Source of the DNA: Planctomycetota bacterium
GTDB taxonomy: Bacteria; Planctomycetota; Planctomycetia; Pirellulales; UBA1268
Length of the DNA: 35,132 bases
Direction of reading: 5' to 3'
Assembly (NCBI GenBank): GCA_018970605.1
Contig: JAGWWA010000016.1
Span: 1 to 35,132, forward strand
The notes under the pieces are model-generated. The model made no database searches and had not been told where the DNA came from. It saw only the letters and a program-made list of their open reading frames with translations. Shown here piece by piece: positions 19,526 through 28,807 of the stretch (position 1 is its first letter; every line of letters begins with the position of its first letter). Position numbers and translations under genes: made by a program.

Positions 19526-19702
19526 ATGAACGACTTTTCTTTTTCCCTCGCCGAGCGTGCCGTGCTCGCACTGGCCGATATCAAGGAGGCGGCAGCCGCC
19601 TTCGATCGGGGCGACGCCAACATCGTCGACACCCTCGAGGCGATCGCCGGCGCCTGCGAGGCCTACCTCGCGGCGACCCAGGCGTTTCGCACCGCGGCGT
19701 AG
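19526..19702 (+). CDS. 58-aa small alpha-helical acidic protein (MNDFSFSLAERAVLALADIKEAAAAFDRGDANIVDTLEAIAGACEAYLAATQAFRTAA)
   Basis: ATG at 19526 preceded 7 nt after GGAGG by an extended SD GGAGGTGA (19514-19521); hidden inside a longer frame in the ORF track. Not overlapped by a supported gene. Confidence 0.7.
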   Translation: MNDFSFSLAERAVLALADIKEAAAAFDRGDANIVDTLEAIAGACEAYLAATQAFRTAA

Positions 19703-19720
19703 CGGCGGCCGGGCATCGAC

Positions 19721-21277
19721 TCAGCCCGCGACGACCGCGGCGTCGAGTTGCCCGTGGATCGCCACGAGTCTCTTGTGCCGGGCGTACATGCGGTCGTATG
19801 TCGTGGCCGCGGACGACCGGGGCTCGAACCGCCGGGCGGCCTCGGTCGCATGGCCTGCGAGGAACGACTGCCAGTCGCTCCGCTTTCCGAGGAGCCGTTC
19901 GTCGCGAAACTTCGCCATCAGCGCCGCCCCCCAGGCGGTTCCCTCGACGGCACCGGCGAGGATCACCACCGGCACGTGAAACGCATCGGCGATGAGCTGG
20001 GCGAGTTCGGGTGTCTTGGTGATCCCGCCGGAGAGCACGATCTCCTTCCGCGGGAAGCTCTGGGCGTCGAGCCCCTCGCTTCCCATCCGCAGGTTGAAGA
20101 TCGTGGCCAGGAGCATCGCCCGGGCCACGTTTCCGGGTGTGGCGCTCTGTTCGTTGAGACCGATCACGAGCGACGTGCCGCCACGGGAGACCCCGGCACC
20201 AGGTTCGTCATCCATGAACGGCAGCGCCTGGAGGCCGCCGCAGTCGTCCGGCGCCGCGAGCAGGAGCGGGATCACCAAGGCGAACGCGTCGCCGAGGCCG
20301 CGTCCTGTCGTCTTCCCAAACATCTCCACGACCGCATTCATCGCCGTCGTCCCGTTCCGCAACCAGACCATGTTGATCGGCTTGCCGTCCGGGGCGCAGA
20401 AGTGGTCGATCGCCCGGTCGACGCCCTTGAACGCCCGATCACCCACCGAGTTGGCGACGACGCTCGTGCCGAAGCTCATCGACACGGTGCCGGCCTCAGC
20501 GATCAGGGAGCCGGCGAGCGCCGCCGGCTGGTCTCCCTCGGCGGGCGCCACGGGAATGCCCTGCGGCAGACCGAGCAGCGCCGCGCCCCGGGCGTCGAGC
20601 ACGCCGCCGTCCTCGCCGGCCCGGCGAACCTCCGGCAGCAGGTCGCGGAGCGGCTTCACCACCGCGGCCTTCGAGGTGCGGGCCATGACGGCATCGAAGT
20701 CGGCGAGCCGTTTTGCATCGTAGTCGAGCGTGGCCTGGTCGATCGGAAACATGCCCGCCGCATCGCCGATGCCGAGCGTGAAGCCGCCGGTGAGCACATG
20801 GGCGATCCAGCCGGCCGGCGTCGTGATCCGCACGACACGAGACGCCTTCTCGGATTGGTGGCGGATCGTCCATAGCCAGCGGGCCGCCGTCATCCGCTTG
20901 GGCACCTTGGTGTCGAAGACCGTCGTGAGCTCGTGCCCTTCGGCCTCATTGCGGCCGTCGCACCAGAGCCGCGCCGGCGCGAGCGGCACACCGGCCGAGC
21001 CAACGAGCACTTCGCCGTGCATCTGCCCCGAGATGCCGATCGCGCGAACCTCCATGTCGATCTCCAGCGAGCCGAGTTTCCGGCGGAGGTCGCCCATGGC
21101 GGCGGCGAGGGCCTGCTCCCAATCGGCGGGCCGTTGCTCCTGGCACTCGGCCGGCAACCCCGGCACCATCGAGTAGTCACCGTTGCCGGTGGAGAGGATC
21201 CGCATCGCCTCGTCGGTGAAGATCACCGACAGCCCCTGCGTGCCGATGTCGATGCCGAGGTAGCCCTGTTTTTTCAT
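19721..21277 (-). CDS. FGGY-family carbohydrate kinase (xylulokinase-like)
   Basis: GYLGIDIGTQGLSVIFTD (phosphate 1), AIGISGQMHGEVLV, LSGGITKTPELAQLIADAFHVPV…AVEGTAWGAALMA. Confidence 0.88.
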   Translation of the reverse strand: MKKQGYLGIDIGTQGLSVIFTDEAMRILSTGNGDYSMVPGLPAECQEQRPADWEQALAAAMGDLRRKLGSLEIDMEVRAIGISGQMHGEVLVGSAGVPLAPARLWCDGRNEAEGHELTTVFDTKVPKRMTAARWLWTIRHQSEKASRVVRITTPAGWIAHVLTGGFTLGIGDAAGMFPIDQATLDYDAKRLADFDAVMARTSKAAVVKPLRDLLPEVRRAGEDGGVLDARGAALLGLPQGIPVAPAEGDQPAALAGSLIAEAGTVSMSFGTSVVANSVGDRAFKGVDRAIDHFCAPDGKPINMVWLRNGTTAMNAVVEMFGKTTGRGLGDAFALVIPLLLAAPDDCGGLQALPFMDDEPGAGVSRGGTSLVIGLNEQSATPGNVARAMLLATIFNLRMGSEGLDAQSFPRKEIVLSGGITKTPELAQLIADAFHVPVVILAGAVEGTAWGAALMAKFRDERLLGKRSDWQSFLAGHATEAARRFEPRSSAATTYDRMYARHKRLVAIHGQLDAAVVAG

Positions 21278-21526
21278 CGCACTGGTTCCTGAAGCCTGTT
21301 GGTGCATCAGCTCTTCGCCACGCAACCCGCACGAGCCAAAGCCGGCGGAAGGGCCGGGACGAGTCGACTCGCCAACGGCAGGATAGCCGACGCTCGCCGT
21401 CCTCGCCCCGGCCCCTCCGCCTTCCTTCACACGTTTCACGCGTCAACCTCTCGCATCGTCGCGGCACTGCAGCCTGCGGAAACCGATGACAGCCACTGCC
21501 TTCATATGCGAACGATGACGCAGCGA

Positions 21527-21657
21527 GGGGCTGCCCATGCCAATCGAGCGGCGTAGGAAAACGAGCGAAGCCGTGAGGGCGAAGCGAGGTTTCCTCCGAG
21601 TGAGCGGAGGGCAGGATGCCCGCAGCGAACGTCCGGCGAGATGGCATGGGCAGTCCC
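21527..21657 (-). repeat. Copy B of the ~130-bp TIR-bounded repeat
   Basis: GGGGCTGCCCATGCC (21527-21541) versus GGCATGGGCAGTCCC (21643-21657), 14/15 complementary; internal CGTCCGGCGAG and CTTCGCTC-type blocks shared with A and C. Confidence 0.75.
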
Positions 21658-21683
21658 GAGCGGCGCACCACGCGGGAAGCGTT

Positions 21684-23366
21684 TCACGCATCCCAGCGGA
21701 CGGCCTGCGTCGCGCCGTGGCCCTTGGTGCCGCAGAACGAGACCTCGATGCCGAGGTTCCTCGCCACGGCGGCCTTGAGCAGGGCCGCACGGTCGGCCGC
21801 CGCCGCGTCCTTCGCGTAGGCCACGTGCACGTGGTTGGCCTTGTGCCGGGCCATCATCTGGTCGCGGGAGACACCGTAGGTGACGGCATGCATGATCGGC
21901 CACTGCTTCGTCGTCGCCTCGAGCCGGCGGCGGGTCTCCTCGGCCGGTAGCGTCACGACTTCCGCGCGGCCGATGTCCATGCAGAGCTTTTCGTGGGATC
22001 CAGTGCCATCGACCCAGATCCGGCTCCAGACGATTTCGCCCGGCTTGCTCACGCCGGCGAGCGTGCTGCCGCCGAGCCGGAAGTACATCGGCGGCTGCCG
22101 GAAACCCTCCGCCCCCTTCCAGCCTTTCACGAAGTGCGCCGGCGGCGCGCCGCCTGAGATCTCGAACACCCACACCCAGTGGTCGGTGGTGCGCGAGGCG
22201 TCCCAGTCGCCCCAGCGGATGTCGTGGAGCGTGTTCTCGACCGGCTCGCCGAGCGCCGCGTGAACCCGCTCGGTGAGCAGCCCGTCGAGACCAGCACACT
22301 CGTCCACCTCGTTGAAGTGGACGAGCGGCTTGCCCTTGAAGAGGACGCGGGAGGAGCCTTCGGCCGTCACCGGAGGCCGCTTCGAGTCGTTGAGCATGCC
22401 CTCCACGAGATCGCTGGCGGGGAGCAGGTCCTTGAGCCCCTGCTGGTATTGGATGCCGATGCAGTCGCAGCCGTAGCGATCGGCCAGCCGCAGGGCGGCG
22501 ATGTACATGCGGCACTGGAGCAGCACCTGCTGCCGCGTAAGGTCGGTCGCCTCGTCGCGGCCGAAGTGAAACCGCATGCCGGCCTTCTCCAGCCAGCGAA
22601 ACACCGTCCGGGCCTCGGCCTCGCTGGTCCGCATCGTCTCGTGATAGAGGGCGCTCTGGCTGAGCCGCTCCTTGAACACGCCCGTCGCGTGCAGGAGCCG
22701 GTCGGGAATGATGGCGTTTTCCATCCCCATGCAGCCTTCGTCGAACACGCCCATCAGCGCCTTCCGGGCACGAAGGTCGGCCGCGAGCCCCTCCGCGCGT
22801 TTGGCGAGGTCGCGGGGCATGCGGACCTTCTCGAAGGGCACCACGTGACTGGTGTCGTGGTGGATCGTCCGCGTGTCGAGCCAGGACGTGAGGTGCCGCT
22901 CGAAACTCGGACTCGCGAAGTCGTCGGCCCAGACCGTCGAGTAGGCCACACCCGACTTCGTCAGCGAACCGTTGAGGTTGAGCATGCCGACGAGGCCGGG
23001 CCATTGGCCCGACCAGTTGGCCGCCGTGAGGATCGGGCCGGCGTGCGTGGTGAGACCTGGGAGGACGTGGTTGGAATACTGCCAGACGGCCTCGGCCACC
23101 ACGAGCGGCACGTCGGGGTCGATCCGCGAGAAGACGTCGAGCCCCTCGCGGCCGCCGGCGATGAAGCCATGCCCTCGGCTCCGCGAGACGGCATGCCCGC
23201 GGTCGAGCGTCCAGCCGGCCCGGGCAAAGGCGGCGGTGAGCGATTTCTCCATCGCCTGCTGTGCAGGCCAGCAGACGCGGTTTGCCTCCTCGCGGAGATC
23301 GCCGCTGGCGACGAGCACCGCCTTCTTCGCGGCGGAGCGGCGGGGGGATGCGGACGCCTGTGCCAT
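21684..23366 (-). CDS. L-fucose/L-arabinose isomerase-fold sugar isomerase (FucI-like)
   Basis: [63 protein letters not shown]; adjacent to FGGY kinase on the same strand. Confidence 0.75.
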   Translation of the reverse strand: MAQASASPRRSAAKKAVLVASGDLREEANRVCWPAQQAMEKSLTAAFARAGWTLDRGHAVSRSRGHGFIAGGREGLDVFSRIDPDVPLVVAEAVWQYSNHVLPGLTTHAGPILTAANWSGQWPGLVGMLNLNGSLTKSGVAYSTVWADDFASPSFERHLTSWLDTRTIHHDTSHVVPFEKVRMPRDLAKRAEGLAADLRARKALMGVFDEGCMGMENAIIPDRLLHATGVFKERLSQSALYHETMRTSEAEARTVFRWLEKAGMRFHFGRDEATDLTRQQVLLQCRMYIAALRLADRYGCDCIGIQYQQGLKDLLPASDLVEGMLNDSKRPPVTAEGSSRVLFKGKPLVHFNEVDECAGLDGLLTERVHAALGEPVENTLHDIRWGDWDASRTTDHWVWVFEISGGAPPAHFVKGWKGAEGFRQPPMYFRLGGSTLAGVSKPGEIVWSRIWVDGTGSHEKLCMDIGRAEVVTLPAEETRRRLEATTKQWPIMHAVTYGVSRDQMMARHKANHVHVAYAKDAAAADRAALLKAAVARNLGIEVSFCGTKGHGATQAVRWDA

Positions 23367-23485
23367 CGAACGAACACCTCCACGTTGTCGCCGCCGAATG
23401 CCTCACGGGCGATGGATTCGACGGTTCGCGGGCAACTATACTCTTCCTTCCGGATCCGCCGCTCGCTCCCGCCGATCGTCACCGC

Positions 23486-25105
23486 ATGAAACCCAACGTC
23501 CGCGTGCGTCTCTGGTCGCTGACGGTCCTGTCGGTGCTCGCCTTCGCCGGTGCGGCGATCGCGGCCGACACAGCCGTTGCGCCACCGGCCGGCCCCGCAA
23601 CGCTCGCCGACTCGACCGGCTGGGTCATCGCCGCCGACACCTCCCGCGACGGCCAGACGATCGTGACGGCTGGCGGCGACAGCCTGCTCTATCGGCCGGG
23701 CACGGTGGTCGCCTGGAAGGCTGCCGACGGATCGCGGATCGGCGAGTTCGTGGGGCATCCCACGGCGGTGTGGGCGGCGAAGTTTTCCGCGGATGGGAAA
23801 CTCCTGGCCACGGCCGGCTACGACGGCCTCGTGCGGATCTGGGACGCGACCACGCGTCAGCCGAAGCACGATTGCAAGAAGCACAAGGGCTGGGCCCGCG
23901 CGGTGGCATTCTCACCCGATGGCTCACGGCTGGCGTCGGCGGGCGAAGATGGGGCCATCGTGCTCTGGGATCCCTCGACGGGTGCCGAGGTGAAGTCGAT
24001 CGCCGCCCACGACGGCGCCGCCACCTGTCTTGCCTTCGCGCCCGACGGCCAGACGCTTGCCAGCGGCGGCAGCGACAAACTCGTGAAGCTCTGGAATCCG
24101 ATCGATGGCGGTGAGAAGACGACGTTCGAGGGTCACGGCGACGCCATCTGGGCGGTTGCCTATTCCCCGGACGGCCAGACCCTCGCCAGCGGCGGTGCCG
24201 ATCGCACGCTGCGACTATGGGCCGCTGTCGACGGCAAACCGCTCGCCACGCTCGCCGGCCACAAGGACTGGGTGACGTCGCTCGCCTTCTCGCCCGACGG
24301 CGCGCGGATCGTCAGCGGCGGCATGGACGGGGCGGTGAAACTCTGGGACACCGCCGCCCGCGGCGAACAGGAGGGACCCGAGAAGGCGGCATCGAGCGTG
24401 TGGACGGTGGCGTTCGCTCGCGATGCGCACTCGCTGCTCGTCGGCACGCACCAGGGCCCGCGGCTCGTGACGGCTCCAGCCCCGAAACTGCTGCCGGCTC
24501 CACCGGCACCGCCCCCGCCGCCCCCCTCGCCCCCGGTGGCGGAGCAGGTTGATCCGGCACCACGCCGGCTCGTGCCGGTGGCGTTCACGAGCATGGCCGG
24601 TGGTTCGGGAACGATCGCGGACGACGGGACGGTGACGGTGACGGGAACGCTCGCCCGCGACACCTACACGCTCAAGGCCGTGCTGCCCCCGGACGGCGCA
24701 GTGACCGCCTTCCGCCTCGAAGCACTCGCCGACGACGCCCTCCCTCAGAAAGGACCGGGCCGGGCCGGCAACGGCAACTTCGTGCTCAGCACGTTCGCCG
24801 TTCTCACGGGGACGCCTGGCGCGGCCGACACGCCAACCCCCGTGCGGTTCTCGGCGGCGCGGGCCGACTTCGAACAACCGCAGTACGGCGCCGCGGCGGC
24901 CATCGACGACAAGGCCGAGACCGGCTGGGCGGTCGCCGGCGGGATCGGTCAGCCGCACGAGGCGATCTTCACCGTGCATCCCGAAACGAGCCTGACCCCG
25001 GGGGCTCCGGTCACGATCACGCTCGACCATCAGCACGCCGACGGGCAGCATACCCTCGGCAAGTTCCGGCTCTCGGTCATTCAGAACCCTGCGTCGGCGC
25101 CGTGA
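23486..25105 (+). CDS. Exported WD40-repeat protein with C-terminal domain resembling those of planctomycete DUF1549/DUF1553 proteins
   Basis: Signal VLSVLAFAGAAIAADT; repeated …AVAFSPDGSRLASAGEDGAIVLWDPSTG…; Pro-rich linker PAPPPPPPSPPV; PQYGAAAAIDDKAETGWAVAGGIGQPHEAIF. Confidence 0.9.
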   Translation: MKPNVRVRLWSLTVLSVLAFAGAAIAADTAVAPPAGPATLADSTGWVIAADTSRDGQTIVTAGGDSLLYRPGTVVAWKAADGSRIGEFVGHPTAVWAAKFSADGKLLATAGYDGLVRIWDATTRQPKHDCKKHKGWARAVAFSPDGSRLASAGEDGAIVLWDPSTGAEVKSIAAHDGAATCLAFAPDGQTLASGGSDKLVKLWNPIDGGEKTTFEGHGDAIWAVAYSPDGQTLASGGADRTLRLWAAVDGKPLATLAGHKDWVTSLAFSPDGARIVSGGMDGAVKLWDTAARGEQEGPEKAASSVWTVAFARDAHSLLVGTHQGPRLVTAPAPKLLPAPPAPPPPPPSPPVAEQVDPAPRRLVPVAFTSMAGGSGTIADDGTVTVTGTLARDTYTLKAVLPPDGAVTAFRLEALADDALPQKGPGRAGNGNFVLSTFAVLTGTPGAADTPTPVRFSAARADFEQPQYGAAAAIDDKAETGWAVAGGIGQPHEAIFTVHPETSLTPGAPVTITLDHQHADGQHTLGKFRLSVIQNPASAP

Positions 25106-25189
25106 ACCCGGCCAGTTCCGCCACCACCCATCGTCGTCCCCGGATCGCTTCACCACTGGATCGTTCTTCCGCTGAAAGGACTCTCCCCG

Positions 25190-25735
25190 ATGACCCCATT
25201 GCTCCCGTCCCGACATTCACCGACCGTGGCCATCGCTCTCGTCGCGGCCGCCGCCGGGATCCTGATCGGCTTCGGCTGGCGAACCGAGTCGCCGCTCCCC
25301 CGCGTCGCGGCGATGACGTCGCTCTCGCAGGAATCGTTCGCCGTCTGCACGACTCCGATGGACTCGTCGGTCGAGGGCTTCTTCGTGCTCGACTTCGAGA
25401 CGGGCGATCTGACGGGGAGCGTGCTCAACCAAAACGCCGCCAAGTTCGGCGTCAGCTACCGATGGAACGTCCTCAAGGATCTCGGTTTCAAGCCGGGCAA
25501 GGTGAAGACGCCGAAGTTCCTGCTCGTCCCGGGCATAGCGAACCTCGGCGGAGCCTCCGGCGGCCGCCTGGCCCAGTCCGTGCTGTACGTCACTGACGCG
25601 GCGACGGGGGTCACGGTGGCCTACGGGATTCCCTGGAACTCCCAACAGTCATCGGCCGGGGGCCGGCAGGCGGTCCTGGAACTTGTTCCGCTCGACATCG
25701 CCAGGCCCCGCGGCGGTGGAGAGAAGGCCCAGTAG
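25190..25735 (+). CDS. Hypothetical membrane-anchored protein
   Basis: N-terminal TM TVAIALVAAAAGILIGFGW followed by a soluble domain; ends just before thiS. Confidence 0.7.
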   Translation: MTPLLPSRHSPTVAIALVAAAAGILIGFGWRTESPLPRVAAMTSLSQESFAVCTTPMDSSVEGFFVLDFETGDLTGSVLNQNAAKFGVSYRWNVLKDLGFKPGKVKTPKFLLVPGIANLGGASGGRLAQSVLYVTDAATGVTVAYGIPWNSQQSSAGGRQAVLELVPLDIARPRGGGEKAQ

Positions 25736-25736
25736 C

Positions 25737-25970
25737 ATGTGCCCTGGAAACGAAGCCTCCACGGGAGACCTCACGGTGACGGTCAATGGCGTCGCCCATC
25801 CGGCGGCCGCAGGCGCCTCGCTTCGCGACCTGGTCGAGGCGCTCGGCTTCGCCGGTCGGCCGATCGCCGTCGAGGTCGATGGGGACGTGATCCCCCGAGC
25901 GGCGCTTGCCGACCGCACCCTCACGGGCGGCGAACGGATCGAGATCGTGACGTTTGTCGGCGGAGGCTGA
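25737..25970 (+). CDS. thiS: Sulfur carrier protein ThiS
   Basis: LTVTVNGVAHPAAAGASLRDLVEALGFAGRPIAVEVDGDVIPRAALADRTLTGGERIEIVTFVGGG, ubiquitin-like with terminal GG; directly upstream of thiG. Confidence 0.93.
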   Translation: MCPGNEASTGDLTVTVNGVAHPAAAGASLRDLVEALGFAGRPIAVEVDGDVIPRAALADRTLTGGERIEIVTFVGGG

Positions 25971-25982
25971 CCGGAGACCCGC

Positions 25983-26837
25983 ATGCATTCAGTGGACACC
26001 ACCGCCGCGACACACGTCCTCGACGATGCCCCGCTCGTCGTCGGCGGTATCACGCTCTCCAGCCGCCTGGTCGTGGGCACTGGCAAGTATGCCAGCTATG
26101 CCGACATGGCCCGCAGCCTGGACGTTTCGGGCACCGACTGCGTGACCGTGGCGGTCCGCCGCGAGCGACTCGTCAACGCGGCGGGCGAGAACATCCTCGA
26201 CCACCTCGACGCCTCACGGTACGCCCTCCTTCCCAATACGGCCGGTTGCTATTCGGCCGACGACGCCGTCCGCGTGGCCCGACTCGGCCGAGAACTCCTC
26301 CGCGACATGGGTTCAGCGACGTCGGAGTGGGTGAAGCTCGAGGTGCTCGGCGACACCAAGACGCTTCTGCCCGATCCGGTGGGCACGCTGGAGGCCACCG
26401 AAAGACTGGTCGCCGACGGGTTCACCGTGCTCGTCTACACGAGCGACGACCCGGTGATCGCCAAGCGGCTCAAAACCCTCGGCGCCGCGAGCGTGATGCC
26501 GGCGGGCAGTCCGATCGGCTCCGGCCAGGGCGTGCTCAACCCCAACAACCTGCGGATCTGCCTGGAGTATCTCAAGGACGGCGACCCGGCGTATCCGGTG
26601 ATCGTCGATGCCGGCGTGGGCACCGCGAGCGACGTCGCCTTCGCGATGGAACTCGGCGCCGACGGCGTGCTGCTCAACACCGCCATCGCCCATGCCAAGG
26701 ATCCCGTCCGGATGGCGGCGGCGATGCGGGCCGCCTGCCAGGCCGGCCGGCTCGCCTTCCTCGCAGGCCGCATCCCGCGGCGGCTCTACGCCACCGCGTC
26801 GAGCCCGGACGAAGGCCGGATCGTCCGCCCCACCTGA
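25983..26837 (+). CDS. thiG: Thiazole synthase
   Basis: [102 protein letters not shown]. Confidence 0.95.
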   Translation: MHSVDTTAATHVLDDAPLVVGGITLSSRLVVGTGKYASYADMARSLDVSGTDCVTVAVRRERLVNAAGENILDHLDASRYALLPNTAGCYSADDAVRVARLGRELLRDMGSATSEWVKLEVLGDTKTLLPDPVGTLEATERLVADGFTVLVYTSDDPVIAKRLKTLGAASVMPAGSPIGSGQGVLNPNNLRICLEYLKDGDPAYPVIVDAGVGTASDVAFAMELGADGVLLNTAIAHAKDPVRMAAAMRAACQAGRLAFLAGRIPRRLYATASSPDEGRIVRPT

Positions 26838-26855
26838 CTCCCGGGAACCATCACG

Positions 26856-27629
26856 GTGCTGGCCAAGCGGATCATTCCCTGTCTCGATGTCGATCGCGGC
26901 AGGGTCGTGAAGGGCACGAAGTTCCTCGAACTCGTCGATGCGGGCGATCCGGTCGCGGTGGCGGCCCGCTACGAGGAGGAAGGGGCCGACGAACTGGTGT
27001 TTCTCGACATCACCGCCAGCCACGAGGGCCGGGGCATCATGCTCGACGTGGTCCGGCGCGTGTCGGAGACGGTGTTCATGCCGTTCACCGTCGGCGGCGG
27101 CATCCGCACCCTCGACGACGCGGCGCGGCTGGTCCAGGCTGGCGCGGAGAAGGTGAGCATCAACTCGGCGGCCGTCCGCACGCCCGACCTTGTCACCGCC
27201 GTGGCCGATCGGCTCGGCAGCTGCGCCACGGTCGTCAACATCGATCCCAAGCGGGTGATCAGGGACGGCCGCGAGATCTGGGAGGTGTTCGTCAACGGCG
27301 GCCGCGTGCCGACGGGGCTGGAGGCGGTGGCTTGGGCGCGGGAGGTCGAGCGGCTCGGTGCCGGCGAGATCGTGCTCACCTGCATGGACCGCGATGGCAC
27401 CCGCGAAGGGTACGACCTGGAGATCACGGCGGCCGTGAGCCGGGCAGTCGGCATCCCGGTGGTGGCCAGCGGCGGGGCGGGCGCCCCGGAGCACCTCGCC
27501 GACGCCGTCGAACGCGGCGGGGCGGATGCGGTGCTCGCCGCTGGAATCTTCCACTTCGGCCAGTGTACGATCCGCGAAGTCAAGGATCTCTTCGTCCGCC
27601 GCGGTATTCCCGTCCGGCCCGCCTGCTAG
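26856..27629 (+). CDS. hisF: Imidazole glycerol phosphate synthase cyclase subunit
   Basis: GTG start; [59 protein letters not shown] … [31 protein letters not shown]. Confidence 0.97.
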   Translation: MLAKRIIPCLDVDRGRVVKGTKFLELVDAGDPVAVAARYEEEGADELVFLDITASHEGRGIMLDVVRRVSETVFMPFTVGGGIRTLDDAARLVQAGAEKVSINSAAVRTPDLVTAVADRLGSCATVVNIDPKRVIRDGREIWEVFVNGGRVPTGLEAVAWAREVERLGAGEIVLTCMDRDGTREGYDLEITAAVSRAVGIPVVASGGAGAPEHLADAVERGGADAVLAAGIFHFGQCTIREVKDLFVRRGIPVRPAC

Positions 27630-27664
27630 CTCCCCCGGTTCGTCCCCTCCGATCAGCGTCCGCC

Positions 27665-28807
27665 ATGTCAACGATCGACTCAGCACCGAGTGATGTCGCC
27701 AAGCCCGTCGGCGCCAATGGCTACAAGCACGAGATCGACCGCCTCTTCGAGGCCCTCGTCAAGCTCAGCGGCAGCGACCTCCACCTCAAGGCCGACCAGC
27801 CGCCGATCATCCGCGTGAAGGGCACGCTCCAGCCGCTCAAGCACCCCAAGATCGACGACGCGCGGATGCGGCAACTCTGCACGCCGATCATGAGCGAGCG
27901 GCAGCGGAGGATCTTCGAGGAGGAGGGGGGCGTCGACTTCGCGCACACGTGCGTGGTGGATGGCGTGAAGTGGCGATTCCGCGTCAATCTGCTCACGCAG
28001 CAGGGGGCGATGGGGATGGTCGCCCGCCGCGTCAACAACACGATCCCCGACTTCAAGGGCCTCTTCCTGCCGGAGAGCATCGAGCGGCTCTGCGTGCTCG
28101 ATCAGGGCATGGTGCTCCTCGCCGGCGTGACGGGCTCGGGCAAGAGCACCACCATCGGCTCGATGCTCAACTACATCAACCGCACCTACCGCAAGCACAT
28201 CCTCACGCTCGAAGACCCGATCGAGTTCGTGTTCACCGAGGACAAGTGCCTGATCAACCAGCGGGAGATCGGCGCCGACGTCAAGAACTTCGAGATCGGG
28301 ATGAAGCACGCGGTCCGCGAAGACCCCGACATCATCCTCGTGGGCGAGCTCCGCGACGTGGAGACCTTCAAGACGGCGATCCACGCCGCCGAGACGGGGC
28401 ACCTCGTGTTCGGCACGATCCACGCCGCCAGCGCCTCCAGCTGCATCGGCCGCATCCTCGACCTCTTCCCCCAGGAGGAGCACGCGTCGATCCGAAGCGC
28501 CATCGCCTTCAACATGAAGGGGATCATCGCCCAGAAGCTGCTCAAGTCGATCAAGCCGGGCGTCAGTCGCGTGCCGGTCTGCGAAGTCATGTTCTTCGAC
28601 GTGCTCGTGCGAAAGTACGTGCTCGAGGAGCAGGACCACCTGATCGCGGATCACATCAAGAAGTCATTCCGCGACGGCATGCAGGACTTCACCCAGAGCC
28701 TGAAGAGCCTCATCGATCAGCAGCTCATCGACCGCAACGACGCCATGGAAATCGCGCCCAACCGCGAGGCCCTGGAAATGGCGCTCAAGGGAATCGGAGT
28801 GTCGTGA
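27665..28807 (+). CDS. PilT/PilU-like type IV pilus-type retraction ATPase
   Basis: SDLHLKADQPPIIRVKGTLQPL, LLAGVTGSGKSTTIGSMLNYIN (Walker A intact), LTLEDPIEFVF, DIILVGELRDVETF, GHLVFGTIHAASASSCIGRILDLFP. Confidence 0.92.
   Translation: MSTIDSAPSDVAKPVGANGYKHEIDRLFEALVKLSGSDLHLKADQPPIIRVKGTLQPLKHPKIDDARMRQLCTPIMSERQRRIFEEEGGVDFAHTCVVDGVKWRFRVNLLTQQGAMGMVARRVNNTIPDFKGLFLPESIERLCVLDQGMVLLAGVTGSGKSTTIGSMLNYINRTYRKHILTLEDPIEFVFTEDKCLINQREIGADVKNFEIGMKHAVREDPDIILVGELRDVETFKTAIHAAETGHLVFGTIHAASASSCIGRILDLFPQEEHASIRSAIAFNMKGIIAQKLLKSIKPGVSRVPVCEVMFFDVLVRKYVLEEQDHLIADHIKKSFRDGMQDFTQSLKSLIDQQLIDRNDAMEIAPNREALEMALKGIGVS

Noticed and set aside
19521-19529. Minimal ORF ATG-CCA-TGA overlapping the start of the 58-aa gene
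   Set aside because: Probably coincidental sequence between the SD and the true ATG; spacing from the SD is too short for efficient initiation.
25739-27664. N-terminal ~640 residues of the 1022-aa ORF 25739..28807
   Set aside because: Out-of-frame read-through of thiS, thiG and hisF; the genuine gene begins at 27665 (PilT-like).
27949-28806. N-terminal extension of ORF 27949..30687
   Set aside because: Out-of-frame translation of the pilT-like gene; the real start of the GspE-like protein is the coupled ATG at 28807.
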